Below are positions 43,018-52,087 of a stretch of DNA of 64,000 bases, one piece after another. The notes below the pieces were generated by a model. That model searched no databases and had not been told where the DNA came from. It saw only the letters and a program-made list of their open reading frames with translations. A program made the translations under genes and the position numbers. Source of the DNA: Acidobacteriota bacterium. GTDB lineage: Bacteria; Acidobacteriota; Blastocatellia; UBA7656. The stretch lies in assembly GCA_016201275.1 (NCBI GenBank), contig JACQDB010000121.1, positions 1 to 64,000 on the forward strand, read 5' to 3'. Each line of letters starts with the position of its first letter. The first letter of the stretch is position 1.

Positions 43018-45177
43018 TTGCCTAAGAAGTTTTTATTTCTTTGCCTGCTACTATTTTTTGGCCTGTCAGCTTTGCACGCTCGATGGCTGCAACCTGCTGC
43101 CGCCGACCAGCGCCTCAGCGCGACGCTTGATGTGCGCGTCAGCCCTGCCGATGACCCAGACCCGCGTGATGAAACCTCTATCGCGGTCAGTCCCCTCAAT
43201 CCGCAAATCATGGTTGGCGCTTCCAAAGTTATCCTCGGAGGTGGCAACGGCGTTTCCGGCAACACGCGTGTGTCAGTTTATCATTCAACCGATGGCGGCA
43301 GAACTTGGGCGACCGCTTTATTACCTTTGGACACGCCGCAAAAAGTTTGGGGGCGTGCTTCCGATCCCTCCGTCGCCGTTGACTTGAACGGCACGTTTTA
43401 TCTAGGCGCATTGTTATTGGACAATACCAATTTCGACAGCAGCATTTACGTTTTTACTTCGAGCGATGGCGGACGAACCTTTGGCAACCCGCTGCCGGTC
43501 ACCTTCGATATAGGCAGCGGCTCGAACCCGAAACAGGCGGACAAATGCTACATCACCGTTGATACCTCGCCCACCAGTCCTTTCAAAAATTCTCTCTACG
43601 CGGTATGGACGTTGACCGATAGAGACGATTTCGGCATGAATCGAGCCACCATCAAGCTGGCCTATAAACGCCCGAACGATGCGGCCTTTTCGGCGGTCAA
43701 AACTATCTCTCACGAAGGCGATATGCGCGGGCCTTCGATCACCACAGGTCCCAATGGCGAGGTCTATTCGGCGTGGGAAGGCATAGGCAATCCCAAGGTG
43801 ATTTTGTTCAATGCTTCAACCGATGGCGGCACGACCTTTTTTCCTGCGGAGGTCGCGCCCTCTATTGATTTCAATGTTCACAATTTTACCGGCTCGCTTT
43901 CTGCGCCGTCTCCGGCTATCTTCATCAACGGGATGTCGCGTATGAACAGTTTTCCGGTGATTGATTGTGACCGCAGCAATGGCGCAAATCGCGGAACCAT
44001 TTATATCGCCTGGGCGGAAAGCACGAATCGTATAGACGCGGATATTTTTGTCAAAAAGCTTTCGCCGCCAAACGGCGCTCGCCCGACGATCAGCGAACCC
44101 GTGCGCGTTAACAATGATGGCGCGGGGTTCGACCAGTTCTTTCCGTGGTTGCGCGTGGATCAATCAAATGGTCAAGTCGAAGTAGCGTTTTATGATCGCC
44201 GTGATGATGGGCAACTGCTGCTTAATATGTATATCGCCCGTTCCCTTGATGGCGGCACGACCTTCCCGGAAAACATTCGCGTGAGCGGCGCAGGTTCAAA
44301 CCCGCGCCTGCAAGCTGCGGTTGCCGGAACCAATGGCAATCCAATCGGCTTGGGCGATTATGTGGGATTGGTTGCTGCCAATGGCAAAGCGCATTTGCTG
44401 TGGGCCGATACGCGAGACCAGAAACAGAATATTTATTACGGCTTGGTGGAGTATGCTTCTGCGGGTGGTGGCGACGGCGGCGGTGTGGCCAACGATAGCT
44501 GCCAAACGCCGAAGGCGATTAGCGCGCTGCCGTTTGACGATAGCCTTGATACGCGCAGCGCCACCTCGGCAGCCGATGATCCGGTGACTTGTTCTGGCAG
44601 CGCTGATACTCATACGGTTTGGTACGGCTTGACACCGACGGTGAATGCGACCATAGGCATAGATACCATCAGCAGCGATTATGACAACGTGTTGAGCGTT
44701 TATACAGGTAGTTGCGGCGCGTTGACACGCCTTGCCTGTAGTGGGAATTTTGGCGGCGCAAGTAGCGAGAACAATCGTTCGGTGGTGACCTTTGCGGCAA
44801 CTGCCGGAGTGAAGTATTTGATTGGCGTGAGCGGCAAAGGGCAAGGCGGCAATCTGAAACTCCGCGTCGGCTATCCGACCGTTACCTTTGCCGATTATTT
44901 CACCGCCGATGATGGCACAGAATATATCCGTGTCCGAGGCGCGGGTTTTGTTGGCAGCAATGCGGCGATGGTGATTCGCAAGGACGATGGCGATACATCG
45001 TTGACCAGTGTGATGTTTATCGGAGCGCGCCAAGGCGACGGGTCATTTACTGAGCTTTGGGGAACCAAAAAGAAATTACGCAAGCTCGTCAAACCAGGCC
45101 GCTCGGCGCGTATCTTTGTCGAAAGTCCGATTGGCAGCGGACGGCTTTCCGTGCCGTTCTTTTTTGTGAGAAATTAA
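43018..45177 (+). CDS. Secreted Asp-box (BNR) propeller protein with C-terminal PPC-like domain
   Basis: A 719-residue exported protein starting at TTG 43018 with CGGAGAG about 9 bases upstream. Signal peptide residues 1-29. Four Asp-box motifs of type SxDGGxT(W/F): STDGGRTW, SSDGGRTF, STDGGTTF, SLDGGTTF, marking a sialidase-like six-bladed propeller, but no catalytic Arg triad can be assigned. From residue about 490 a pre-peptidase C-terminal type domain begins (NDSCQTPKAISALPF, DNVLSVYTGSCG). Likely binds or degrades extracellular polymers; enzyme class not determined. Confidence 0.75.
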   Translation: MPKKFLFLCLLLFFGLSALHARWLQPAAADQRLSATLDVRVSPADDPDPRDETSIAVSPLNPQIMVGASKVILGGGNGVSGNTRVSVYHSTDGGRTWATALLPLDTPQKVWGRASDPSVAVDLNGTFYLGALLLDNTNFDSSIYVFTSSDGGRTFGNPLPVTFDIGSGSNPKQADKCYITVDTSPTSPFKNSLYAVWTLTDRDDFGMNRATIKLAYKRPNDAAFSAVKTISHEGDMRGPSITTGPNGEVYSAWEGIGNPKVILFNASTDGGTTFFPAEVAPSIDFNVHNFTGSLSAPSPAIFINGMSRMNSFPVIDCDRSNGANRGTIYIAWAESTNRIDADIFVKKLSPPNGARPTISEPVRVNNDGAGFDQFFPWLRVDQSNGQVEVAFYDRRDDGQLLLNMYIARSLDGGTTFPENIRVSGAGSNPRLQAAVAGTNGNPIGLGDYVGLVAANGKAHLLWADTRDQKQNIYYGLVEYASAGGGDGGGVANDSCQTPKAISALPFDDSLDTRSATSAADDPVTCSGSADTHTVWYGLTPTVNATIGIDTISSDYDNVLSVYTGSCGALTRLACSGNFGGASSENNRSVVTFAATAGVKYLIGVSGKGQGGNLKLRVGYPTVTFADYFTADDGTEYIRVRGAGFVGSNAAMVIRKDDGDTSLTSVMFIGARQGDGSFTELWGTKKKLRKLVKPGRSARIFVESPIGSGRLSVPFFFVRN

Positions 45178-45181
45178 TTTT

Positions 45182-46174
45182 ATGAAAGCATTGCGATTTG
45201 ATGGTCGTTTACAACTCAGTCAAGATGCGCCGGTCAAGCAGCTTGAAGGCGAAGCCCTGGTTGAAGTCCTGTATGCGGGCATCTGTAACACGGACTTGGA
45301 AATTGTCAAAGGCTACGCCGGTTTTCAAGGCATTCTCGGTCACGAGTTTGTCGGTCGCGTGGTAGAGGCCGAGGAGTCTTCCTGGGTTGGTTCACGAGTG
45401 GTCGGCGAAATCAATGTCGGGTGCAATCAATGTTCCCTTTGTCTATCGGGCGATGCCCGGCATTGTTTGAAGCGCACCGTGCTGGGCATCAAACAACGCG
45501 ATGGCGCGTTTGCCGAATATCTCTCTTTGCCGATCAGAAATCTTCGCCCGATTCCCGCTGCCATCGCCAACGAAGACGCGGTATTTATCGAGCCGCTGGC
45601 GGCAGCCTGCCAAATACTCGCACAGGTTAAGATTCATCCGGGAATGACGGTCGCGGTGATTGGTGATGGCAAGCTGGCGCAATTGATTGTGCGCGCCCTG
45701 GCTTCGACCAAATGCGATTTGACGATTATCGGCAAACACCAAAACAAACTCGATTTGATGAGCGGCTTGGCTGGGCAGGTGATTCAATTCACTGCCAATG
45801 AAAATTCATTGCAAGAGATTTTTCGGCAATTAGGCAATAGCCGATTCGACCTGGTGATTGAAGCGAGCGGTTCATTTTCGGGGTTGCCGATGGCCATTCC
45901 GTTGGTCAAACCGTGCGGCGCGATTGTGTTGAAATCTACTTATAATGGCAGCTCCTCCTTAGACCTGACGCAAGTGGCGGTCAACGAGATTCAGATCATC
46001 GGCTCGCGTTGCGGACGCTTTGACTCGGCTATTGAATTGCTCGCCAATAATCGCATAGAAGTGCGCTCGCTCATCAGCGATATGATTGAGTTAGACGAAG
46101 GCTTGCACGCCTTTGAAGCCGCGACCGCACCACAGAGCCTGAAAGTGCTGCTGCGTATGCCCGCCGCGTCGTGA
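45182..46174 (+). CDS. Zinc-binding MDR dehydrogenase
   Basis: A 330-residue medium-chain dehydrogenase. AGICNTDLEIVKGYAGF with Cys as first zinc ligand, GILGHEFVGRVV with His, and CNQCSLCLSGDARHC as the structural zinc site. The Rossmann segment VAVIGDGKLAQLIVRAL has GDGKLA instead of GxGxxG, as in sorbitol/threonine dehydrogenase relatives. Substrate not identified. It starts 4 bases after the Asp-box protein stop. Confidence 0.85.
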   Translation: MKALRFDGRLQLSQDAPVKQLEGEALVEVLYAGICNTDLEIVKGYAGFQGILGHEFVGRVVEAEESSWVGSRVVGEINVGCNQCSLCLSGDARHCLKRTVLGIKQRDGAFAEYLSLPIRNLRPIPAAIANEDAVFIEPLAAACQILAQVKIHPGMTVAVIGDGKLAQLIVRALASTKCDLTIIGKHQNKLDLMSGLAGQVIQFTANENSLQEIFRQLGNSRFDLVIEASGSFSGLPMAIPLVKPCGAIVLKSTYNGSSSLDLTQVAVNEIQIIGSRCGRFDSAIELLANNRIEVRSLISDMIELDEGLHAFEAATAPQSLKVLLRMPAAS

Positions 46175-46257
46175 GAAAAAAGCCCAGAAGCGCTCATCCT
46201 CAAAACCCTGAATCCGGCTCTCCTAGCCGGTTTCAAGCTTTTCGTCCCGGAAAATTG

Positions 46258-46286
46258 TTGACACCGTATTTTTCTGGTGCTATAAA
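46258..46286 (+). promoter_or_regulatory. Canonical sigma70-type promoter of the HU gene
   Basis: TTGACA at 46258-46263 and TATAAA at 46281-46286, exactly 17 bases apart. About 60 bases of leader run to the HU ATG, which has GGAGG in front. Clearest housekeeping promoter in the window. Confidence 0.85.
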
Positions 46287-46353
46287 CTCGCCGGCACTTT
46301 GTACAACATATCGTATTGAATCTATATCGAACATACCATATTTAGGAGGGAAG

Positions 46354-46638
46354 ATGAATCAGGGCGATTTGATTGAAAAAGTTGCAGTCGCGGCTTCGAT
46401 TACCAAGGCCGAGGCCGAGCGCGCCATCAATGCGTTTAAGGGCGCGATCACCGATAGTTTGAGAAAAGGGCAGAGAGTCACGTTGGTCGGATTCGGCACC
46501 TTTGGCGTATCGCAGCGCAAGGCGCGCAAAGCGCACAATCCGCATACCAACAGCATGATCAAGGTTCCTGCCAGCAAAACCGTCAAATTCGCCGTCGGCA
46601 AGAAATTGAAAGAGGCCGTCAACAAACGCCGAAAATAA
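46354..46638 (+). CDS. hup: HU-type DNA-binding protein
   Basis: A 94-residue nucleoid protein. LIEKVAVAASITKAEAERAI, VTLVGFGTFGVSQRKARKAH and NPHTNSMIKVPASKTVKF match the helix pair and DNA-intercalating arm of HU/IHF. GGAGG five bases before the ATG. Single gene with its own promoter and terminator, bends and compacts DNA. An upstream extension to 46171 is not homologous. Confidence 0.95.
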   Translation: MNQGDLIEKVAVAASITKAEAERAINAFKGAITDSLRKGQRVTLVGFGTFGVSQRKARKAHNPHTNSMIKVPASKTVKFAVGKKLKEAVNKRRK

Positions 46639-46649
46639 GCTTTCCGATC

Positions 46650-46680
46650 AAGCCGCTTGCCGTTTGGAAGCGGCTTTCTA
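46650..46680 (+). terminator. Terminator after HU
   Basis: AAGCCGCTT (46650-46658), loop, AAGCGGCTT (46668-46676), then TCTACTGCTTTT, a weak T tract. Confidence 0.6.
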
Positions 46681-47189
46681 CTGCTTTTCACGGAGCCGAT
46701 CTGTGCGCTCTTCTTCCCTCTTCCAGCGTGAAAATTCAAGCCTACGATCACCGAGTTGCGACGGGTAAGCATTGCCAATTTGGCCAACCATAAAGCGCGG
46801 CTCCGGTTGCCATCGTCAAGCCATCCTGGCGAGGGGCGATCAGCAGACTTTTATAGCGGATTGTAGATGCGTGTGATTCGTTGAGAGGGAATTTCCGACC
46901 CCTGTCGGTTTGCCTGATCCAATTGATGCACGAAAAAGTGCAACGCTAAACTAAAAGGGGATTCGGCGTTCTTTCTACAGCATCAAAATCGTTGGCTAAC
47001 CTCTTTGAATGAAATAATTTTTCCTGCTTCGGCCTGTGGTATGGCGATTGCCAACCCAAGCGTGACTGTTGATTGATTGCTATCGGCAAAGGTTGCGTAT
47101 GAAACGAATAAGAATTTACCCCTTGCATTGCATCAGATTCTTATTAAAATTGCAGGCAACCGATTTTGAAGTTTGGTTGGTGAAGCAGT
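46681..47189. other. 509-base gap without a recognised gene
   Basis: No frame longer than about 60 codons has a recognisable domain. No tRNA cloverleaf or tmRNA-like ends were seen. It contains mixed AT-rich sequence that may hold regulatory sites for the small secreted gene at 47190. Confidence 0.4.
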
Positions 47190-47408
47190 ATGAAAAAGTA
47201 TTTGGCATCTATTTTTATCGCGCTCTTTCTGGGGCTTGCGGCGGGGACGTTCGCTTCGCCGAATGCAGCGGTCTTTGCAGCGACAGTGGACGATAGGAAA
47301 AAGGATGACAAAAAGAAAGATCCACCGGGTCCGCCTCCTGTCAAAGATAAACGAGAAGAGCCAAAAAATGATAATCAAAAACCGAAGGACAAGAAGCCGG
47401 GAAATTAA
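47190..47408 (+). CDS. Small secreted Lys/Pro-rich protein
   Basis: A 72-residue protein with a signal peptide (MKKYLASIFIALFLGLAAG) followed by a charged, proline-rich tail (DDRKKDDKKKDPPGPPPVKD). Low complexity; no domain. An excellent terminator overlaps its 3' end. Ribosome binding site is weak, so confidence is moderate. Confidence 0.55.
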   Translation: MKKYLASIFIALFLGLAAGTFASPNAAVFAATVDDRKKDDKKKDPPGPPPVKDKREEPKNDNQKPKDKKPGN

Positions 47409-47421
47409 CCCGGCTTCTTTT
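47391..47421. terminator. Terminator shared by the Lys/Pro-rich gene and the STAS gene
   Basis: AAGAAGCCGGG (47391-47401), AAATTAA loop, CCCGGCTTCTT (47409-47419), then TTTATTT. Perfect 11-base stem. On the minus strand a T-rich tail is likewise present, so it can stop both converging transcripts. Confidence 0.8.
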
Positions 47422-47776
47422 ATTTGGGGAAACTGGCGATGGCCTCTTTTTCTTCGGAAAAAATATCAAATACCCCGTCGAGCTTGGAGATGGCGAGAAT
47501 ATTTTTCACCGATTGCGAAGGCGACAACAGCTTGACCTGCCCTTTCTTCTTCAACACGGCGCGATAGCATTTAATCAAACTGCCAACGCCGGTGCTGCTG
47601 ATGTAAGTCACGGCGCGCAAATCGAGCAGGAAATTGATTTCATCCTCCTCAATGAATTTCTGCACCAGTTCGCTCAACTGGTCGGGGCCGTCGCCAGGGT
47701 CCAGCCTGCCGGTGATTTTCACAATTCTTATGGCCTCTACCTGTCTGCTGATTATTTTTGTTGGTCTTCTCATCAT
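47420..47776 (-). CDS. STAS-domain protein (anti-sigma factor antagonist-like)
   Basis: A 118-residue STAS protein. VKITGRLDPGDGPDQL, FLLDLRAVTYISSTGVGSLIK with the conserved Ser of the SpoIIAA-type phosphorylation site, and VKLLSPSQSVKNIL follow the family. ATG at 47776 is used. A strong GGAGG is followed by a 5-codon frame (MSIQL, then TGA overlapping the STAS ATG), so translation may be coupled from that mini-ORF. A partner-switch kinase or phosphatase is not seen nearby. Confidence 0.85.
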   Translation of the reverse strand: MMRRPTKIISRQVEAIRIVKITGRLDPGDGPDQLSELVQKFIEEDEINFLLDLRAVTYISSTGVGSLIKCYRAVLKKKGQVKLLSPSQSVKNILAISKLDGVFDIFSEEKEAIASFPK

Positions 47777-48003
47777 AGCTGAATACTCATTTAGAAACCT
47801 CCAAAGCGGAACCTGAGAGCAGTTTGATAAGCCTTGCCCGGACGCCGCCATGAGTTGATTAATGGTTTAAGAATTCATTCCACCGATACTGTAAACCGGA
47901 TTGAGTAAAAACGGTACTCCATATTACCTCACTCATACATTGGTCACAAGCTGCGATAAAGATAATAACGTGATTGCGCCACCGGGAAACTTTCTGTAGA
48001 ACT

Positions 48004-48309
48004 ATGTTTATGGCCGACAAAATTTCGCAGTACGAACAGATCATCAAACAGGGAATGTGCCTGGAACATGATGGCGTGGAATTGAAACCCAACCTCTGGG
48101 AAAACGGCGTCTATTGGGGCGCGGATGATTTTGTTTATCACCTGCTTGCCGAAGTGGGAAAGAAAGGGTTGAAGGCCACCATCCTGGGCAAACGCCCGGT
48201 TGGCGAATACCTTCGATGGGTTGACGGGCTGTATCGCCCTGGCGAAATTCCTTCCGCCTCCAACGCCATACATTATCGCGCAGCGCGCAAACTTCGAGAG
48301 TTGTTGTAA
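48004..48309 (+). CDS. Unknown 101-residue protein
   Basis: A compact protein (MADKISQYEQIIKQGMCLEHD..., YLRWVDGLYRPGEIP). No signal or membrane segment and no domain recognised. Start at 48004 or 48010; no strong ribosome binding site. Kept because it is free of overlap and has a protein-like composition, but it could be a false frame. Confidence 0.4.
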   Translation: MFMADKISQYEQIIKQGMCLEHDGVELKPNLWENGVYWGADDFVYHLLAEVGKKGLKATILGKRPVGEYLRWVDGLYRPGEIPSASNAIHYRAARKLRELL

Positions 48310-48384
48310 ACGGTTCATCAAGGAAATCAGCACACTCAAACATCACCAAGCCTCTACTCATCCCTATGGCGCTGTGGGTCCGCC

Positions 48385-48894
48385 TCAAGGCTGGCGATGG
48401 GCGCGCATCCAAACTTCATCCACCGCGCCTTCCTGCAACATTTTGGCGACATAGACAATCTGTCCGGCGTGCGTGGCCAGATGCACGGCAACATTGACCA
48501 ACAGATTGAGCATGGTCGCATTGTATGCCGGTTCCGGGGTTGGCTCTAATAAGCGTTTGGTCTCGAACGCCTCCAATACCTGCGTCACTTCGGCGATGGT
48601 TGCCGCAAACATAGAAACCACTTCAGCTTTGGGCAATTGTCGGCGTTCGGCAAACTCTGCCGGACGGTTGCGCTCATAGTCGCTGCCGCCCATCGTTTTC
48701 ACGATAAAATGACGCAGCGAACCGCTGAGGTGAATCAGCAGATTGCCTACGGAGTTGCTGGTTTCATTGGCTCGCCACCACAGTTGTTCATCCGTCAATT
48801 CTTCGACGCAGGAAAGAATTTGCTGAGGCAGGATTTTAGTTATCCGTAGGCGTAAGGCATCCAAGGCAACTTGCGAAACGGTGTGTTCTTCCAT
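48385..48894 (-). CDS. DinB-family protein
   Basis: A 169-residue four-helix-bundle protein. The central LWWRANETSNSVGNLLIHLSG with the metal-site His, and LLVNVAVHLATHAGQIVYVA with the paired His, match the DinB/DUF664 family; a third ligand comes from the first helix. Family members are metal-binding and often act as thiol transferases; activity unknown here. GAGAGGG precedes the ATG. Confidence 0.8.
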   Translation of the reverse strand: MEEHTVSQVALDALRLRITKILPQQILSCVEELTDEQLWWRANETSNSVGNLLIHLSGSLRHFIVKTMGGSDYERNRPAEFAERRQLPKAEVVSMFAATIAEVTQVLEAFETKRLLEPTPEPAYNATMLNLLVNVAVHLATHAGQIVYVAKMLQEGAVDEVWMRAHRQP

Positions 48895-49023
48895 GTTTTT
48901 TTACCCTCTCTGCAATTTAACTCATGCCATCATAAACCAGAATTTCTCCAGCCACAATTTGCCCGGCGAGGTGGAGCAATATCCGCTTTGCTGGATTCTT
49001 TCGTCGCGTCATTTTTCACTTGT

Positions 49024-50322
49024 TCAGGTCTTTCTGAGAAAGACTATGGTCTCGACGTGATAGCTTTGCGGGAACATATCGAAGGCGACGAGGTGTTCGA
49101 TTTTATAATCATAAGAGTGCAGGGTTTTCAAATCGCGAGCCAGCGTCATCGGGTCACAGGAAACATAATGAATACGCGGGGGAGCGAGTCTGGCAATGCC
49201 GGCAAGGGCTTCGGCTGCGCCGCTTCTGGGCGGATCAAGCACGATCAAATCAGGCGTTTGTTGAGGCGAGGTTTTGATGAAATTTCTCAACCACAGGTCG
49301 GCGCGTGCGGCGACGATTTCGGCGTTGCGAAGGTTATTGAGCGCGAAATTTTTTGCGGCGTATTCAACCGCCTCAAGGTTGGCTTCCACGCCAATCACCT
49401 TTTGAAAATGACGCGCCAATTGCACCGTAAATAAACCGACTCCGGCGTACAAATCAATTGCCAGTTGGCCGCTTGCTGCGCCTATGGCTGCCGCTACAAA
49501 ATCGTCCAGCAACAGCGCGTTGACCTGAAAAAAAGTGGCAGGCGTGAATTGATAAACTGCGCCGCCAACTTTGCGTGTAACGTCGGAACGGTTAAACCCC
49601 GCCAAGCGCGGATAGACCGAAACGCTTTCACCGGCAGCGCGATTTTCGGAAGCCGTCTGCAACGGGTCGCTGGCGGTTAAAAAAATCTCGTCGTGTTTTT
49701 GAAAACTGGATTTTCGATTCGCTTGCACGAAGGGGCGAATCTCCTGCAAGGCGTCATTCAATTCCGGCAATAGAATGTCACAGCGGTCTATGTCACAAAC
49801 GGTTTGCGAGTGGGCGCGAAAAAATCCCAGATGAACCATTGAGGGGTTTTCGCGCCTTGAAATTTTTTCATTGTTCGAGGCTTGAACCGCGTTTTGATTG
49901 GCGCTGCGTGCGATCTTCAAATTGGCGCGCAGGCGATAATTGTATTCCTTGGCAGAAACGATGTTGATCGCTTCCGGCCATTCAATTTTGGCGATGCGGT
50001 GCAGGGCGTCGCGTATGAATTCGACTTTGGCCTGCAATTGATTTTCATAGCGCAGATGTTGCCATTGGCAGCCGCCGCAGTCGCCGAAATATTTGCAGCG
50101 CGGCGTGATTCTATCCGGCGAGGGCGTCAAAATTTCTTCGATGACGGCGCGAGCAAAATTCTTTTTTTTCTCGGTGATTCGGACGCGCAGGGTTTCCGCA
50201 GGTGCCGCAAACGCAATGAATATGGCCAGCCCTTGATGACGCGCTATCGCTTCGCCGCCATAGGCGAGGCGTTCGGTGGTGACTTCGATACGGTCGCCGA
50301 CACTTAGTAAAGTTGCATTCAT
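49024..50322 (-). CDS. rlmD: 23S rRNA (uracil-C5)-methyltransferase, RlmD-like
   Basis: A 432-residue TrmA-family methyltransferase. N-terminal TRAM region, then CKYFGDCGGCQWQHLRYENQ, the four-cysteine iron-sulfur cluster signature found in RlmD but not TrmA. YAGVGLFTVQLARHF (SAM site), LDPPRSGAAEALAGI and VSCDPMTLARDL with the nucleophilic Cys complete it. Modifies a uridine of 23S rRNA. It sits 25 bases after the unknown gene 50348-51118. Confidence 0.9.
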   Translation of the reverse strand: MNATLLSVGDRIEVTTERLAYGGEAIARHQGLAIFIAFAAPAETLRVRITEKKKNFARAVIEEILTPSPDRITPRCKYFGDCGGCQWQHLRYENQLQAKVEFIRDALHRIAKIEWPEAINIVSAKEYNYRLRANLKIARSANQNAVQASNNEKISRRENPSMVHLGFFRAHSQTVCDIDRCDILLPELNDALQEIRPFVQANRKSSFQKHDEIFLTASDPLQTASENRAAGESVSVYPRLAGFNRSDVTRKVGGAVYQFTPATFFQVNALLLDDFVAAAIGAASGQLAIDLYAGVGLFTVQLARHFQKVIGVEANLEAVEYAAKNFALNNLRNAEIVAARADLWLRNFIKTSPQQTPDLIVLDPPRSGAAEALAGIARLAPPRIHYVSCDPMTLARDLKTLHSYDYKIEHLVAFDMFPQSYHVETIVFLRKT

Positions 50323-50347
50323 AGTGGAACCATAGCGCCTTGCGGGG

Positions 50348-51118
50348 TTAGATGTAAAACAGGCTCAGGCGCGGGATTTTGTGGGTTTCGCGCAGGCGTC
50401 GGGAAATAAAATTCTGCAAGGTCTGCTCGAAAATCTTTTTATCCATTTTTCGTTTATAAGATTTCAAATGCGCGTCGGCTTCTTCTTCTATGGCCTGTCG
50501 CTGTTTGTCAGCCAGAGAATCTTTGATGGTTTTCAAAATCAGGCGGTCTATGCCATCCAGGTCATGCTCCAACGCCTGTTCGTTTACCGGGTCGGCCTGA
50601 TCAATCTCTTCAGCAAGGCCGCGCAGTCGTTTGCGCGCCCGTTTCAAGGTCTCGACCAATGCGGTTTTCTGTTGCTCTCTGGCAGCGTTTTCGGCGTAAG
50701 CCAATTCCTGAAAAGAGCGGTCGAGAAATTCCCGCAGCGCCGCTTTCGGAAAGACCGCTTGCGAAGCGGCGGCGCGACTCTGCTCTTCTGGTGCAGGAGT
50801 TGAGGCCGTCGAAGTTGGCGTAGGCGTGGATGCGCCTACCTGTGACAAGCGATATTCGGCGAACATCGTTTCCACGGTCTGCTCGCAATAAAACATCGAA
50901 TTGACTTTGCGAAATTTGCGCTCCCGCGCCTCGTAAGCGTCGAAGGCTTCGTTAATGGCGCGCAAGACGAGGTGCAGCGGGATACCGGCGTTTTTCCAAC
51001 TCTCGATCAAGGCCCAATCCATAGGCGAAATGAAGAGCGGTTTGCCGCGTCGGCGCACAAACTCTTCTTCAATTTCGGTGAAATAGTTGAAGTAATTGAA
51101 TTGCTCCGGTGGGTTCAA
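50348..51118 (-). CDS. Unknown coiled-coil-rich protein upstream of rlmD
   Basis: A 256-residue protein; TTG at 51118 is the preferred start, though GTG at 51145 is also in frame. The N-terminal part is compact (FNYFNYFTEIEEEFVRRRGK, PMDWALIESWKNAGIPLHLV, INEAFDAYEARERKF). Then a Thr/Pro/Ala-rich linker and a long charged helical tail (QKTALVETLKRARKRLRGLA). The first block strikes me as conserved in Acidobacteriota, but the function is unknown. Co-oriented with rlmD and the upstream small genes. Confidence 0.6.
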   Translation of the reverse strand: MNPPEQFNYFNYFTEIEEEFVRRRGKPLFISPMDWALIESWKNAGIPLHLVLRAINEAFDAYEARERKFRKVNSMFYCEQTVETMFAEYRLSQVGASTPTPTSTASTPAPEEQSRAAASQAVFPKAALREFLDRSFQELAYAENAAREQQKTALVETLKRARKRLRGLAEEIDQADPVNEQALEHDLDGIDRLILKTIKDSLADKQRQAIEEEADAHLKSYKRKMDKKIFEQTLQNFISRRLRETHKIPRLSLFYI

Positions 51119-51165
51119 GGGGTTCTCTTGAGCTGGTTTTTTCACAGGATTCGCAAAGCGGAAAA

Positions 51166-51217
51166 CAAAGGCACAAATGCGCGGAGTCGGAATTCGACGC
51201 GGCGTTTTGTGCCTTTG
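51166..51217. repeat. Inverted repeat in the leader of the 50348-51118 gene
   Basis: CAAAGGCACAAA (51166-51177) and TTTGTGCCTTTG (51206-51217) are perfect 12-base arms; an inner GTCG/CGAC pair lies between them. On the minus strand it precedes the downstream start by about 50 bases. It could be a terminator after the small membrane gene, or an attenuator. Confidence 0.55.
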
Positions 51218-51243
51218 CGAGTTCTCAAAAAAAGAAAGACTGC

Positions 51244-51390
51244 TTACAGATTGCTGACCGTGCCGACCAGGTAGTAGCACACCAGCGCCACCACCATAGT
51301 GAGAAGAATATACCCTAAAAGCGAAGTCGCTTCTGTGGACGCGGCTGCATTGAGTGCGCCGATTGAACTGTAGTCGTTGCCTTCTGCCAT
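51244..51390 (-). CDS. 48-residue single-span membrane protein
   Basis: A short gene with AAGGAG 7-8 bases before the ATG. The protein has an N-terminal polar half (MAEGNDYSSIGALNAAAS) and a hydrophobic segment LLGYILLTMVVALVCYYLV. It lies between the unknown genes at 51457 and 50348 on the same strand, forming a likely operon. No family recognised. Confidence 0.6.
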   Translation of the reverse strand: MAEGNDYSSIGALNAAASTEATSLLGYILLTMVVALVCYYLVGTVSNL

Positions 51391-51456
51391 TTGCTCATCT
51401 CCTTGATTGAAATTTGAAAAACCGTTGGGAATACTTGCCCTGCCAACCCTCGCTAT

Positions 51457-51996
51457 TTAGGCCAGCGGCGTAAGCCGCCCGATGATGTTGCCCTGGGTGA
51501 TTTCCAATTGTTCGCGGATGATTTCCATATTGGTTTCGCTCAGGCGCAGACTCGCGGCAATATCACGCGCTGCTTCGGTCAACTCTCTTTGCAGGACGTT
51601 GGCCAGACGTTCGCGCTCGGCTGCCGACACCGCTTCGGTATTGGCCTGCGAATGCGCGACCTCCAGGCGCGCATCGGATTTCAGCGCATTGATAATGTAA
51701 GCGAAATTGGGAACCGGATACAGTTGAGCTTTGCGAAAGCCTTCGCGCATTTTGGCTTTGATGTCGCTTTCGCTCATGCCTTCCAGACCTTTCAACACTT
51801 CTTCATCGGCCTTCGTCCAATTTTTATCGGCCAAGTCTTCGTAAAAGCGGCGCACCCCTTCCAGTTTTTCATCCGTGGAAGACGCCGGACGCTGTTCAAA
51901 TTGTTTTAACCGCTCGCCGATGCGGCGATTGGCTGCTTCAAATTCTTCGCGGCAAATTTCACTGATTTCATTGGTATCACTGGTGCGAATTCTCAT
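51457..51996 (-). CDS. Unknown helical protein heading the small-gene group
   Basis: A 179-residue, highly charged, mostly helical protein (ICREEFEAANRRIGERLKQFEQRP, LRLSETNMEIIREQLEITQG). GAGGTG lies about 6 bases before the ATG. No domain recognised and no signal peptide. The likely operon runs on to the 48-residue membrane protein, the 256-residue protein and rlmD. Confidence 0.6.
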   Translation of the reverse strand: MRIRTSDTNEISEICREEFEAANRRIGERLKQFEQRPASSTDEKLEGVRRFYEDLADKNWTKADEEVLKGLEGMSESDIKAKMREGFRKAQLYPVPNFAYIINALKSDARLEVAHSQANTEAVSAAERERLANVLQRELTEAARDIAASLRLSETNMEIIREQLEITQGNIIGRLTPLA

Positions 51997-52087
51997 TAGT
52001 TCACCTCGACTATGTTGTATGAATCATCGTTCAGGATAAATACAATATACCTTTGAATTGCTTGAAACAAGTCAACGGAAATTGCCA

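Noticed and set aside
46681-47189. Possible noncoding RNA in the gap after HU
   Set aside because: No tRNA cloverleaf, tmRNA or 6S-like pairing seen.
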